A DNA stretch of 64,000 bases from Spirosomataceae bacterium TFI 002 (GCA_900230115.1 LT907983.1:2604001-2668000), one strand, 5' to 3'. Counted from the first letter of the stretch, positions 16,297-25,826 are shown. Numbers and translations: made by a program. Notes: generated by a model from the sequence alone, not told the origin.

Positions 16297-18021
16297 ATGC
16301 AAGACTTAGTATTACCAACAAGACGTGCCCGAAAATTTATAGGCGAAGAGTTTAAACTCGATAGCTGGGAAGATGTAAGACCTTTGATTGAAAACCTTGT
16401 GGAAAGGTCGATTGAATCAGACAATGAACTTCGTCAATGGTTTTATGACCGCAGTGAATTAGAGTCATTTCTTTCCGAAAACTTTGCTTGGAGGTACATC
16501 AAAATGACTGGCGATACCACTAGTGAAGAAAGACAAAAGAGCTATCAGTTTTTTGTGAGTGAAATTCAACCACACTTAGCAGCATACGACGATAAGCTGA
16601 ACAAGAAAGCTTTGGAAAACCCTTATTTAGACAAACTGACTGATAAAGGCTTCGATATTACGCTCCGAGGAATGAAAAAATCAGTTGAGATTTTCCGAGA
16701 AGCAAATATTCCACTTTCCACTCAAATACAAACAAAGCAAACAGAATATCAAGCAGCTACTGCGGCTATGACTGTCACGATTGACAATGAAGAAATGACA
16801 CTTCAAAAAGCGGGTGCGTTGCTTCAAAGTATCGACAGAGAAAAACGCCAAGAGGCTTGGGAAAAGATTTCAGAACGTCGTCAACAGGATGTAGAAAAAC
16901 TAGATATATTGTTCAATGAATTACGTGACCTTAGGCATAAAGTCGCCCAAAACGCAGATTTCGAAAACTTCAGAGATTACATGTTTGCAGCCATGGGTCG
17001 TTTCGATTATACACCGCAAGACTGCTTCGATTTTCATAATTCTGTAGCAGAATCTGTTGTTCCACTATTGAACAAAGCTGTAGCAGAAAGAAAAGAAGCG
17101 ATGAACCTAACGTCCATTAGACCTTGGGACTTGAAAGTTGATACCCAAGGACGTCCTCCACTCAAGCCTTTTAAAGACGGAGAAGACTTATTGGATAAAA
17201 CAGTAAAGTGTTTTGCCAAAATAGACCCAAAGCTTGCCGACTACATTCGCATCATGCGAAAAATGGGTCATTTTGATGTGGAAAGTCGTAAGGGAAAAGC
17301 ACCAGGTGGGTACAATTATCCATTGGAGGAGATTGGCGTTCCTTTTATTTTCATGAATGCCACAAGTACGCTGCGTGACGTGGTAACAATGGTACATGAA
17401 GGTGGACATGCGATTCATTCTTTCGAAACCAGAGATTTACCACTCAATACTTTCCGTAGCACCACTGCAGAAGTTGCGGAGGTTGCTTCTATGGCGATGG
17501 AGTTGATTTCTATGGAGCATTGGGATGTGTTCTTTGAAAATGAAGAAGATCTCAAAAGAGCCAAAATAGATCACCTGGAGGATATTATAACAGTTTTACC
17601 TTGGATTGCAACGGTAGATAAATTCCAGCATTGGCTCTACGAAAACCCAACACACAGCATAGAAGAAAGAAAGGCAGAATGGAGTAAAACCACCAAAGCA
17701 TTTTCTGACGATATTACGGATTACAGCGGTTATGAGCAATACAAAGGCAGCAGCTGGCAACGTCAATTGCACATTTTTGAAGTTCCGTTTTATTATATCG
17801 AATACGGAATGGCACAACTAGGGGCAATCTCTGTCTGGAAAAACTACAAAAATGATCCCAAGAAAGGCCTAGATGCCTACTTACGTGGACTAAGACTAGG
17901 CTACACCGCCACCATAGGTGAAATCTATGAAGCCATGGATATCAAGTTTGATTTCTCAAAAGACTATATCGCTGACTTGATGGGTTTTGTGGGGGAGGAG
18001 TTAAGGAGGTTGAAGGGGTGA
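16297..18021 (+). CDS. pepF: M3 family oligoendopeptidase
   Basis: A 574-residue cytoplasmic zinc peptidase of the PepF branch. The active site HEGGH (His367, Glu368, His371) lies in MVHEGGHAIHSFE, with the third ligand expected in the following EVAEVASMAMEL helix. Length and the N-terminal helical region (residues 1-190) fit oligoendopeptidase F, which degrades short peptides. It begins 27 nt after the PNP gene. Downstream lies a gene-free stretch with repeats. Confidence 0.92.
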   Translation: MQDLVLPTRRARKFIGEEFKLDSWEDVRPLIENLVERSIESDNELRQWFYDRSELESFLSENFAWRYIKMTGDTTSEERQKSYQFFVSEIQPHLAAYDDKLNKKALENPYLDKLTDKGFDITLRGMKKSVEIFREANIPLSTQIQTKQTEYQAATAAMTVTIDNEEMTLQKAGALLQSIDREKRQEAWEKISERRQQDVEKLDILFNELRDLRHKVAQNADFENFRDYMFAAMGRFDYTPQDCFDFHNSVAESVVPLLNKAVAERKEAMNLTSIRPWDLKVDTQGRPPLKPFKDGEDLLDKTVKCFAKIDPKLADYIRIMRKMGHFDVESRKGKAPGGYNYPLEEIGVPFIFMNATSTLRDVVTMVHEGGHAIHSFETRDLPLNTFRSTTAEVAEVASMAMELISMEHWDVFFENEEDLKRAKIDHLEDIITVLPWIATVDKFQHWLYENPTHSIEERKAEWSKTTKAFSDDITDYSGYEQYKGSSWQRQLHIFEVPFYYIEYGMAQLGAISVWKNYKNDPKKGLDAYLRGLRLGYTATIGEIYEAMDIKFDFSKDYIADLMGFVGEELRRLKG

Positions 18022-18049
18022 TTATAGGACGGTAATTTTAGAGTTTTTT

Positions 18050-18115
18050 TGTGGTCTGTGGGGACAAAGGTGAAGGTTGTTTTTAGTATTTGTGTTAGTC
18101 TGTGTGGACAAGGGC
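18050..18115 (+). repeat. Two imperfect direct repeats
   Basis: GTGGTCTGTGGGGACAAAGG (from 18050) and GTTAGTCTGTGTGGACAAGG (from 18093) are about 80% identical. They open a 590-nt gene-free stretch (18022-18612). Similar (T/G)GTCTGTG words occur in the dispersed intergenic repeats of many Bacteroidota. Confidence 0.45.
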
Positions 18116-18304
18116 AAGAAAATTCATTAGGCTTATATTATCAAAACAATAATAGAACTGATGTCTGTAGGATAACTGGTATATGATAGAGTCCAATTTA
18201 AAGTGAGATTAATTAAAAGCGGAAGAATATGCTTTTCCTATAGGCTTGCAGGTCGACTAAACACAAAAGTGGACTGTCATGGAACAATTCGACGTTTGTT
18301 TTAA

Positions 18305-18447
18305 CCCGCTGAATTCGCAGATGAGTACGGAATACTTTGCAGTAATTATACAGTGTTGTCGTAGAGCTCCGTGAAACTCTGCGAGTTCTGCGGGAATAGC
18401 TCACGAGTATACTTAATCCCGCAGATTATGCAGATGAACACGGAATT
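18305..18447. repeat. Three copies of a CCCGCAGA..CGCAGATG..CACGGA repeat
   Basis: Copies lie at 18305-18335 (plus), 18365-18394 (inverted) and 18418-18447 (plus). Each about 30-nt unit holds GCAGA words spaced 11-12 nt and ends in (C/T)ACGGA. The inverted middle copy could pair with either neighbour. Past 18447 only a small hairpin (GACGAC-ctttt-GTCGTC, 18545-18561) and repeated CGTTTTATTC words are visible, and no gene. Confidence 0.6.
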
Positions 18448-18612
18448 CGTTGCAATGAATAAATAACCTTAACTTCGTGTTTTGCGAAACTTTAAGATTT
18501 ACCCGGCTACCAAGTTCGTCCGCTTTTAGCGTTTTATTCGTCAGACGACCTTTTGTCGTCGCCTTCTAGGTGTCAAGCGATTTTTTGATGAGTGACGGTG
18601 TTTTTCGTCGTT

Positions 18613-19302
18613 TTATTCTATTGTGATTAGTTTGATTCCACTTTTAAGTTCTCCAAATCTTAAATTAGACTTCTTCTCTAGCTTTGAAACATCAGCCAAA
18701 ACATACACCAGATCAGCACTTGCTATCATGGCTAGGCTATTTCCTGCCTCTTTTTCGCTGTGAGCCCAAAGGTTGTTTTTTTGGTCTATTGCGTCTACAC
18801 CTATGAAAGCTTTGTTGGCATGATATTGAGCGATGTGCCATTCTGCCATTTTACCGTGAATGGCTTGTCTTTCGGGATCTATTTCTCCTCCGATAAGGTT
18901 TATTGTGGCTTTGGAACCTTGCATATCCGCAACTACCGGCAATGAGTTGGTGATTATTTTGATCTTTTTATCATGTAAAAAAGGACACATTTGAATCGTA
19001 GTGCTTCCACAATCCATAAAAATGGTATCTCCATCTTGGACTAGTGCTGCGGCTTTTTCCCCTATAATCCTTTTGGCTTCTATGTTTTTGATTTCTTTGG
19101 AGCTGAATGCAAAAGCTTTCTCTTCTTTTTGACTTGCACCGCCATGAGTCCTTACAAGTAGGTTCTCATTCGCCAATTGATCAAAATCTCTACGAATTGT
19201 GATATCAGACACGCCAAGAAGTGTTGCAATTTCGCCGACTCCCACCAATTCTTTAAGCTTAAGCTGCTTTATTATTTCTCGTTTTCTTGCTTCGAATCTC
19301 AT
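18613..19302 (-). CDS. DeoR family transcriptional regulator
   Basis: A 229-residue regulator: N-terminal DeoR winged helix (ARKREIIKQLKLKELVGVGEIATLLGVSDITIRRDFDQL shortened here to its start and end, ARKREIIKQL and DITIRRDF, residues 4-45) and a C-terminal DeoRC sugar-phosphate sensor domain with the expected DCGSTT and GVDAI motifs. Such proteins repress carbohydrate genes until a phosphorylated sugar binds. I start at MRFEARKRE (19302); the longer reading to 19344 runs through the promoter. It is divergent from nudK. Its target could be the amino-sugar genes at 23-30 kb, but this is only inference. Confidence 0.9.
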   Translation of the reverse strand: MRFEARKREIIKQLKLKELVGVGEIATLLGVSDITIRRDFDQLANENLLVRTHGGASQKEEKAFAFSSKEIKNIEAKRIIGEKAAALVQDGDTIFMDCGSTTIQMCPFLHDKKIKIITNSLPVVADMQGSKATINLIGGEIDPERQAIHGKMAEWHIAQYHANKAFIGVDAIDQKNNLWAHSEKEAGNSLAMIASADLVYVLADVSKLEKKSNLRFGELKSGIKLITIE

Positions 19303-19311
19303 TGCTTTACT

Positions 19312-19339
19312 TACTTTTGAACAAAAATAAACAAAAATA
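19312..19339. promoter_or_regulatory. Overlapping divergent promoters and tandem AACAAAAATA
   Basis: TACTTTTG (19312-19319, plus) fits the -7 box of nudK. Two copies of CAAAAATA (19322-19329 and 19332-19339) read TATTTTTG on the minus strand and fit -7 boxes of the DeoR gene. The 10-bp tandem AACAAAAATA is a possible DeoR operator, so the regulator may control both directions. Confidence 0.5.
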
Positions 19340-19346
19340 ATCATAA

Positions 19347-19934
19347 ATGAACAATATGGATCGGGTTAAGATTGTAGAAAAAGAGTTGCTATCGGACAAT
19401 TGGTATAAGCTCCATAAAGTAACTTTTGACCTCAAAACAAAAGAAGGCGATTGGCAAAGACAATCCCGAGAATGCTACGACAGGGGTAATGGGGCCGTGA
19501 TTTTGCTTTTTAACAAAGCGAATCAAACCGTAGTGCTTACCAAGCAATTTCGTATGCCGACCTACGTAAACGGCAACGTAGACGGAATGCTGATAGAGGC
19601 TTGTGCTGGATTACTTGACAATCAAAGCCCTGAAGAATGTATCAAACGAGAAACGGAAGAAGAAACAGGCTATAGAATCCAGAATGTAGAGAAAATATTT
19701 GAAGCATACATGTCGCCTGGCTCTGTCACAGAAATCCTATACTTTTTCATTGCCGAGTACGAACCCAAAATGAAAGTAAGCGAAGGTGGAGGTCATGAGG
19801 ACGAAAATGAGAATATCGAAGTACTTGAGATTCCTTTCGCAAAAGCAGTAAATATGATTGCATCTGGCGAAATAAAGGATGGGAAAACGATTATGCTTTT
19901 GCAATATTTACAGATTAGTAAATACATTGATTAA
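19347..19934 (+). CDS. nudK: NudK-like GDP-mannose/NDP-sugar pyrophosphatase
   Basis: A 195-residue Nudix hydrolase with strong NudK likeness throughout ([62 protein letters not shown]). It should cleave GDP-mannose or related sugar nucleotides. The Nudix box spans Gly88-Tyr109 and keeps REtEEEtG (101-108), which holds the metal ligands, but the first Glu of the GX5E part is Ser94. ATG at 19347 or at 19356 (MDRVK) could be the start. It is divergent from a DeoR regulator. Confidence 0.88.
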   Translation: MNNMDRVKIVEKELLSDNWYKLHKVTFDLKTKEGDWQRQSRECYDRGNGAVILLFNKANQTVVLTKQFRMPTYVNGNVDGMLIEACAGLLDNQSPEECIKRETEEETGYRIQNVEKIFEAYMSPGSVTEILYFFIAEYEPKMKVSEGGGHEDENENIEVLEIPFAKAVNMIASGEIKDGKTIMLLQYLQISKYID

Positions 19935-20117
19935 ATTTTCAACATTATATAATGTAACAGTAATGCGAAATCACTAGTAAATGATTTAGGGAAAAATGTT
20001 GCATGATTTTATAATCTAAAATGGATTGTTAGCTTTTGATTTGCCATATTGTTTCTAAAATAGGATCAGAATGAACAATTGGAAGGGTTTTGGGTTTTGC
20101 CGCCAGAAAGGATTATT

Positions 20118-21785
20118 ATGAAAAAAAGCTTAAGTATCAGGTTTTGGATTGTGTTGTTGGTCAATATTTTATTGATACCAACCATACTTTTAGTGTCGCT
20201 TTTCTTTTATCAAGAATTCAAAAAAACACTGGACGAAAGAGTGCTTTTACAGCTCACTTCAATAAAGAGACTGAAGCGTTTTCAGATAGAAGATTTTCTG
20301 CTTAGAGAGTGGGAGCAATTCAAAAAAGAAGATAACGGAAGTGATTTACTAAGTTTGGTTGAAATTCAAAGTCAGTTCGGTTCCCAAGTAAAGGAAGCTG
20401 GCGTTTATGATGTTTCAAGTATAAATGGATTAAATATTCTTTTTGTACAAAAAAAAGGGAAAGACCTTTTCAAAGTAGCAGTGAATAATGGCTCTGAGAT
20501 AAAAAAAATACTACTAGAACGTAGTGGGATGGGACAGAGTGGAGAATCGTATTTAGTAGGAAGTGATTATAGGTTGAGGTCTCAGTCTCGATTCTTCCCA
20601 GATAAACCCCCAATGGAGATTATTTGCAAAAGCTTTGGTACAAAAACAGCATTTACCAACAAGTTAGGGCATGGAATTATATATGATTATCGCGGAATAG
20701 AAGTTTACAGTGCTTACCACCCCATCAATTTTAGCAAAATAAAGTGGGCGATTTTGTCCGAAATAGACACCGAAGAAGCCTTAAAGCCTTTAAATGATTT
20801 AAGACAAAAACTAGGTTTTATCATACTTATAGCCTTGTTAATAGCTTTTGCATTTTCTGTAGTATTGGCACGAGTGCTGACTAGGCCTTTATTGAAAATG
20901 AAGAATTACTTAGATCAAATGATATCGGGTAATTATGATCTTGAGGTAAGGGAAAAACCTGCTGGTTTAGAGATGCAATTGATGTATAGCTCACTTGCTG
21001 AGATGCTCGTAAAACTAAGGTCTACAGTAAACTTTTCGAAAGAAATCGGAGATTTAAATTTAGATGCGGACTATCAACTTACTAGCGAAGGAGACACCTT
21101 AGGAAGGTCACTTTTAAACATGCGAGAGCAATTGAGAAAGCTTAATGAAACCGAATCATCACGCCAAAGAGACCTTCGTAATGCTATCATATCGGGTCAA
21201 GAAAAAGAAAGGTTGAGGTTGTCCAAAGAGCTTCATGATGGGCTGGGACCGATGCTTACTCATTTGAAACTTTTGATTCAAAATCAAGAACTTCCAAAGG
21301 ACAAGAAGAAAGAGCTGAAACAAATCATAGATGAAACAGTGAATGAGGTAAGGCGAATGACTTATAACCTAATGCCACAATCATTGCTTGATTTTGGAGT
21401 AGAAAAGGCGGTTAAAAACCTTGTTCAAACCTTGTCGCCTGTGAGTAAAGTTGCTATTGAATATAGTTTCCACAGCGAAAGGCAATCACCTACTTTTGGT
21501 GACGATATCAATATCTGCCTTTTCCGAATTGCACAAGAATGTCTCAATAATGGGATAAAACATTCGCAAGCAGATTCTATTTTGTTAGTCATCACTGACG
21601 AAGGAAATTTTGTAAATTTGTATTATTCAGACGATGGGGTAGGATTTGATCCAAGCATAGAACATAATGGTTCAGGTTTGAGAAACATGCAAGCACGAGT
21701 GGATGTTCTCAAGGGTACCTTTGCAATTAGTACTGGAGAAGAAGGAACAAATATTGAAGTTAACATACCTTATCAAACCAAATGA
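20118..21785 (+). CDS. Cache-HAMP NarL-type sensor histidine kinase
   Basis: A 555-residue inner-membrane kinase. A first membrane helix (about 8-28) and second (about 230-252) enclose a periplasmic Cache-type sensor (GESYLVGSDYRLRSQSRFF, YSAYHPINFSKIKWAIL, quoted in part), followed by HAMP, a HisKA_3 dimerisation domain with His373 in KELHDGLGP, and a HATPase_c domain (DDGVGFDP, GSGLRNM). I start at MKKSLSIRFW (20118), which gives a normal N-in helix. Its stop overlaps the response-regulator ATG (ATGA, 21782-21785). The ligand is unknown. Confidence 0.9.
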   Translation: MKKSLSIRFWIVLLVNILLIPTILLVSLFFYQEFKKTLDERVLLQLTSIKRLKRFQIEDFLLREWEQFKKEDNGSDLLSLVEIQSQFGSQVKEAGVYDVSSINGLNILFVQKKGKDLFKVAVNNGSEIKKILLERSGMGQSGESYLVGSDYRLRSQSRFFPDKPPMEIICKSFGTKTAFTNKLGHGIIYDYRGIEVYSAYHPINFSKIKWAILSEIDTEEALKPLNDLRQKLGFIILIALLIAFAFSVVLARVLTRPLLKMKNYLDQMISGNYDLEVREKPAGLEMQLMYSSLAEMLVKLRSTVNFSKEIGDLNLDADYQLTSEGDTLGRSLLNMREQLRKLNETESSRQRDLRNAIISGQEKERLRLSKELHDGLGPMLTHLKLLIQNQELPKDKKKELKQIIDETVNEVRRMTYNLMPQSLLDFGVEKAVKNLVQTLSPVSKVAIEYSFHSERQSPTFGDDINICLFRIAQECLNNGIKHSQADSILLVITDEGNFVNLYYSDDGVGFDPSIEHNGSGLRNMQARVDVLKGTFAISTGEEGTNIEVNIPYQTK

Positions 21786-22408
21786 TTAAGATTGCCATAG
21801 TAGACGATCACCAGCTATTTAGAGAAGGCCTTGCCTCAATGTTCGCTAAAAATGATTCCATTCAGGTGCTTGCTAGCTTTGGTGATGGCAGTGAACTTTT
21901 ATCCTATCTAGAAAAAGATACAAATATTGATGTGTTGTTGCTTGATATTTCTATGCCTGTGTTGGGTGGTTTAGAAGTATTGAAAATAGTCAAAAAGAAA
22001 TACCCTCTTATAAAATGCATTATTCTTTCTATGCATAATGACGGCAATTATGTGGTGCAAAGTGTTCGCAATGGAGCACTTGGGTATTTGTTAAAAAATG
22101 CGGACCAGGAAGAACTATTACAAGCAATAGAAACGGTTAGCTTGGGCAAAAAATACTTCAATAAAGAAACCACTGAGCTTTTGATAAATAACATGTCCAA
22201 AGGCGGGGAGACTGTTAAAAAGCTCTCTACGAGAGAAAGTGAAATTTTGACACTGATTGCATCAGGGCTTACAACCAAAGAAATTGCTGAAAAACTATTT
22301 GTAAGCACGCGTACGGTAGAAACTCACAGGGTCAATATGATGAAAAAACTCAATGTAAAAAACTCCGCAGAGCTCATTAGAAAAGCATCGGAACTCGACC
22401 TGCTATAA
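21782..22408 (+). CDS. NarL/LuxR family response regulator
   Basis: A 208-residue response regulator with a receiver domain (Asp8, Asp9, phosphoacceptor Asp55 in LLLDISMP, Lys105 region YLLKNA) and a C-terminal LuxR helix-turn-helix (LSTRESEILTLIASGLT, KEIAEKLFVSTRTVETHR). It is the partner of the overlapping kinase gene. The secreted GANAKN protein begins 165 nt downstream and could be a target. Confidence 0.93.
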   Translation: MIKIAIVDDHQLFREGLASMFAKNDSIQVLASFGDGSELLSYLEKDTNIDVLLLDISMPVLGGLEVLKIVKKKYPLIKCIILSMHNDGNYVVQSVRNGALGYLLKNADQEELLQAIETVSLGKKYFNKETTELLINNMSKGGETVKKLSTRESEILTLIASGLTTKEIAEKLFVSTRTVETHRVNMMKKLNVKNSAELIRKASELDLL

Positions 22409-22573
22409 GTATAAATACGGATACTTTTATTAGGTAATATTCTCTCAAAAAAATACATATTTTCTTAGATTGTTTGCACTTATATAATATCTCATTTTTG
22501 TAATGATCACTTCGAGCAAGATTTACTTCTCGCTCAGTGAAATAAATAGATTCATTAACAAAAGGAGAAGAAA

Positions 22574-22939
22574 ATGAAAACGATTAGCACATTATTACTA
22601 GTTCTTTCATGCAGTGTTTGTTTTGCTCAGCACCCATTGAGTACTCAGAAAGGGGCAAATGCAAAAAACTATAAAGCGTCAAAAGATGTAAATCTTAAAC
22701 CAACGACGGTTCAGTTATTTGATACGCCTAGCGATAAGTATTATGCAGGAGCAAATGCTAAAAATAATTTTGCAAAGGAAGACGCATCTAAATTTACACC
22801 TACAGGAAGCAATAAGTTTGTGAGAGGAAAGGGTGCAAATGCCAAAAACAGACATTTGATCATTCACAAAAACAAAGCAAAAAAAGAAGCAGAAATTCAA
22901 CCAAAAGAGTCCGCTATAAAGGACCAATTATCTAGATAG
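22574..22939 (+). CDS. Secreted protein with three GANAKN repeats
   Basis: A 121-residue basic protein with a Sec signal peptide (MKTISTLLLVLSCSVCFAQ) and three copies of GANAKN at residues 27-32, 59-64 and 87-92, each near Lys and aromatic residues. The C-terminus is Lys/Glu-rich (NKAKKEAEIQPKES). I recognise no family. It has its own downstream terminator and follows a two-component pair, so it may be regulated as a single gene by that pair. Confidence 0.65.
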   Translation: MKTISTLLLVLSCSVCFAQHPLSTQKGANAKNYKASKDVNLKPTTVQLFDTPSDKYYAGANAKNNFAKEDASKFTPTGSNKFVRGKGANAKNRHLIIHKNKAKKEAEIQPKESAIKDQLSR

Positions 22940-22992
22940 TAAATTTTGAAGTAGATTAAAAACCAGGTTTATTAGTTTAAGGTTTATAAACG

Positions 22993-23020
22993 CCACCAGT
23001 CTTTGATTGGTGGTTTTTTT
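22993..23020 (+). terminator. Rho-independent terminator
   Basis: CCACCA (22993-22998), a 9-nt loop, TGGTGG (23008-23013) and seven T. It lies 54 nt after the GANAKN gene. Confidence 0.8.
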
Positions 23021-23146
23021 GTGATTAAGGTTAATATAAATCCGCATTTTAAGTGCTTTTGAAAGGGATATCAATTGCTAAAGCGACCAACAGATTCAAG
23101 ATTTTAGCTTATATTTAGAATTCCTATTCAACCTTAAAATCTATAT

Positions 23147-24466
23147 ATGTCTAATGCTGTTGCAGTAAGCTCTTTGAGTAAAACCGAAACCCGAATATCT
23201 ATTGCCATTGTGGCGGTGATGTTTTTCATTTTTGGTTTTGTTTCATGGATCAATGCTATTTTAATTCCCTATTTCAAAATAGGATGTGAGCTCACCAATT
23301 TTCAAGCGTATTTAGTCGCTTTTGCCTTTTACATTTCCTATTTTTTGGTTTCGGTACCAGCATCTTTCTTGCTTCAAAAAGTTGGTTTCAAGAAAGGCAT
23401 CATGTATGGATTCTGGATCATGTCAGCGGGGGCATTTATCTTTATTCCAGCCGCATACGGACGTACTTATTACATCTTTTTGATCGGCTTGTTTACGCTA
23501 GGTGCTGGCTTGGCAATATTACAAACGGCCGCGAACCCCTACATCACTATTTTGGGACCAAAAGAGAGAGCTGCCCAGCGTATCAGTATCATGGGTATTT
23601 GTAATAAAGCAGCAGGTATACTCGCACCGCTGATTTTTGCAGCCGTTGTTCTTCGTGCAACTGATAGCGATCTTTTTCAAAACCTCGCAAGTATGAATGA
23701 GGTGGATAGAGGAATTGCACTTGACGAACTTATACAAAGGGTGGTTACACCATATACAATCGTAGGAATTGTACTCTTTTTACTTGGTTTGGGTATTCGA
23801 TATTCACCATTACCTGAAGTTGATACGGATAGTGATAGTGAAGAAGTTGATGAATCCAAAACATCGAAGACTAGTATATTTCAATTTCCACATTTGATAC
23901 TCGGTGCGGTGGCGATTTTCATGCATGTGGGAACCCAGGTAATCGCAATTGATACCATTATTGGTTATGCTGGTTCCATGGGTATTCAGCTTTTAGAAGC
24001 GAAGGTATTTCCCTCTTTTACGTTAGCAACTACCATATGTGGTTATGTGCTTGGCATTATTTTGATGCCGAAAATAATTTCACAGGTTAACGCATTGAGG
24101 TTTTGTACGATTCTAGGATTGGTGCTTACTCTATTGGTTATATATGCGAAAGGAGAAGTGACCTTTATGGGATTAAAAGCAGATATTTCAATCTGGTTTT
24201 TGGTCCTAATGGGTTTAGCAAACTCTTTGATTTGGGCTGGAATATGGCCTTTGGCTCTTGATGGTCTTGGTAAATTCACGAAGCTTGGAGCATCAATATT
24301 GATAATGATGTTATGCGGAAATGCTATTATGCCATTAGTTTATGGTCACTTTGCAGATGTATACGATGTTCGTTCCGCTTATTGGGTGTTATTCCCAGGA
24401 TACGTTTATTTAGCTTTTTATGCCATTAAGGGACATCAATTTAGAACTTGGAAAATATCAAAATGA
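23147..24466 (+). CDS. FHS-type sugar MFS transporter (NagP-like)
   Basis: A 439-residue transporter with about twelve membrane helices, of the fucose/glucose/galactose H+ symporter branch. Typical parts are MFFIFGFVSWINAILIPYFK, LQTAANPYITILGP and the loop GPKERAAQRISI, with NSLIWAGIWPLAL late in the protein. Because it heads toward nagA, nagB and NagX genes, N-acetylglucosamine is the likely substrate (a NagP role), but FHS members also carry fucose or glucose. The next gene overlaps its stop by 4 nt. Confidence 0.88.
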   Translation: MSNAVAVSSLSKTETRISIAIVAVMFFIFGFVSWINAILIPYFKIGCELTNFQAYLVAFAFYISYFLVSVPASFLLQKVGFKKGIMYGFWIMSAGAFIFIPAAYGRTYYIFLIGLFTLGAGLAILQTAANPYITILGPKERAAQRISIMGICNKAAGILAPLIFAAVVLRATDSDLFQNLASMNEVDRGIALDELIQRVVTPYTIVGIVLFLLGLGIRYSPLPEVDTDSDSEEVDESKTSKTSIFQFPHLILGAVAIFMHVGTQVIAIDTIIGYAGSMGIQLLEAKVFPSFTLATTICGYVLGIILMPKIISQVNALRFCTILGLVLTLLVIYAKGEVTFMGLKADISIWFLVLMGLANSLIWAGIWPLALDGLGKFTKLGASILIMMLCGNAIMPLVYGHFADVYDVRSAYWVLFPGYVYLAFYAIKGHQFRTWKISK

Positions 24467-25455
24467 ATAAATTAACAAGACGTGATTTTTTTGCACCCGT
24501 ATTGGCTGCAGGTTTAGGCTTATCTTTTGTGAAAAGTGCTAAAGCAACAACTCATTCGTTAGCTGGAAAGCGAGTAGGTATCATTGGTTTAGATACTTCA
24601 CATTCTGTAGCTTTTACCAAGTCTTTGCTCCGCGGCGATGCCGCCTTCAAAGGCTATAAAGTAGTTGCCGCATATCCCCAGGGTAGCTTGGACATTGTCT
24701 CAAGTACAGAAAGAATCCCAGGCTATATTGAGGATGTTAAGAAAATGGGAGTTCAGATTGTGGATTCTATTGCCGAATTGCTTGAAAAAGTAGATGTCGT
24801 TCTATTAGAAACCAATGATGGAAGAAGACATTTGGAGCAGGCTGTTGAAGTTTTTAAAAGTGGGAAAAGAACTTTCATTGACAAGCCAATTGCTGCGTCA
24901 TTAAAGGACGCCAAAGCAATTTTTAAAGCTGCTGAAAAATATAAGACTCCTACATTTTCTTCTTCTTCTTTAAGATTTTCTACTGGTATGATGGAAGTGA
25001 AGAATGGCTCATTGGGAAGGGTAAATGGAGCTGACACTTATAGCCCAATGAAATTCGAAAAAACACACCCCGATTTGTTTTGGTATGGCATACATGGCTT
25101 AGAAATGCTTTTCACCGTGATGGGAACAGGCTGCGAAAGTGTTCAACGTACCATTGGCGATGATCAAGAGGTTTTCACTGCCAAATGGAAGGATGGACGC
25201 ATTGGGACTTTTAGAGGAATAAAGAACGGTAAACAAGATTACGGCGGAACCGCTTTTGGAGAAAAAGGGATCAGTCCACTTGGGCCTTACAGTGGATATG
25301 ATCCGCTTTTGGTTGAAATTATAAACTTCTTTGAAACAGGAATTTCTCCAGTAGATAAAAATGAAACACTGGAAATTTGTGCATTCATAGAAGCCGCAGA
25401 TGTAAGTAAGAAAAAAGGTGGAGCTGTTGTAAGCTTAAAGGAAGTTGGTTTGTAA
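24463..25455 (+). CDS. Gfo/Idh/MocA family protein with Tat signal
   Basis: A 330-residue NAD(P)-dependent oxidoreductase-like protein. The N-terminus has a twin-arginine motif (LTRRDFF) and a hydrophobic stretch ending in AKA, so export in folded form is likely. A Rossmann start (KRVGIIGLDTSHS) and EKP-like signature (FIDKPIAASLKDAK) follow. The ATG at 24463 overlaps the transporter stop (ATGA). The substrate is unknown; such proteins accompany sugar transporters and act on sugar or inositol derivatives. Confidence 0.85.
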   Translation: MNKLTRRDFFAPVLAAGLGLSFVKSAKATTHSLAGKRVGIIGLDTSHSVAFTKSLLRGDAAFKGYKVVAAYPQGSLDIVSSTERIPGYIEDVKKMGVQIVDSIAELLEKVDVVLLETNDGRRHLEQAVEVFKSGKRTFIDKPIAASLKDAKAIFKAAEKYKTPTFSSSSLRFSTGMMEVKNGSLGRVNGADTYSPMKFEKTHPDLFWYGIHGLEMLFTVMGTGCESVQRTIGDDQEVFTAKWKDGRIGTFRGIKNGKQDYGGTAFGEKGISPLGPYSGYDPLLVEIINFFETGISPVDKNETLEICAFIEAADVSKKKGGAVVSLKEVGL

Positions 25456-25481
25456 ATATAAACTAAATAATTTAATGCTAG

Positions 25482-25826
25482 TTATTCAATTCTTCTCCTT
25501 TCATCTTTTGACGTATTCCAAAGGTTTTTCATCAAATCATTGTTCTTTGAATTAGAAAAAAAAGCTTCAATTTTCTTTCTGTCGCCTTTTCTTAAACTTC
25601 CATTGATTAGATCACAATTATCAAGTCGAAAAGTCGCATTAATTGAACCATCTTTTGATGAAACATGGAAATGGGGAGGGTTATGATCATTTGAGTAAAT
25701 TTCAATTTTCATGTGCCTAACTTGAGCAACAAGCTGTTTTATAAAATATACTCCAACCTCTTCATCATATATTGTCTTATTTATATACTTATGAAGTGAG
25801 ATATTTAATTCTTCAATAATATCCAT
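25482..25826 (-). CDS. DUF4160 family protein
   Basis: A 114-residue protein with the DUF4160 core: MKIEIYSNDHNPPHFHV (about 45-61) followed by SINATFRLDNCDLINGSL. Function is unknown; members often pair with DUF2442 proteins, and here none is adjacent. I start it at MDIIEELN (25826), 14 nt inside the 3' end of nagA. It is the last gene of the minus-strand amino-sugar operon, so it may simply be read through. Confidence 0.8.
   Translation of the reverse strand: MDIIEELNISLHKYINKTIYDEEVGVYFIKQLVAQVRHMKIEIYSNDHNPPHFHVSSKDGSINATFRLDNCDLINGSLRKGDRKKIEAFFSNSKNNDLMKNLWNTSKDERRRIE

Noticed and set aside
18213-18404. 63-codon frame in the repeat-bearing spacer
   Set aside because: Covers repeat units and has an Arg/Ser-rich, non-protein-like translation.
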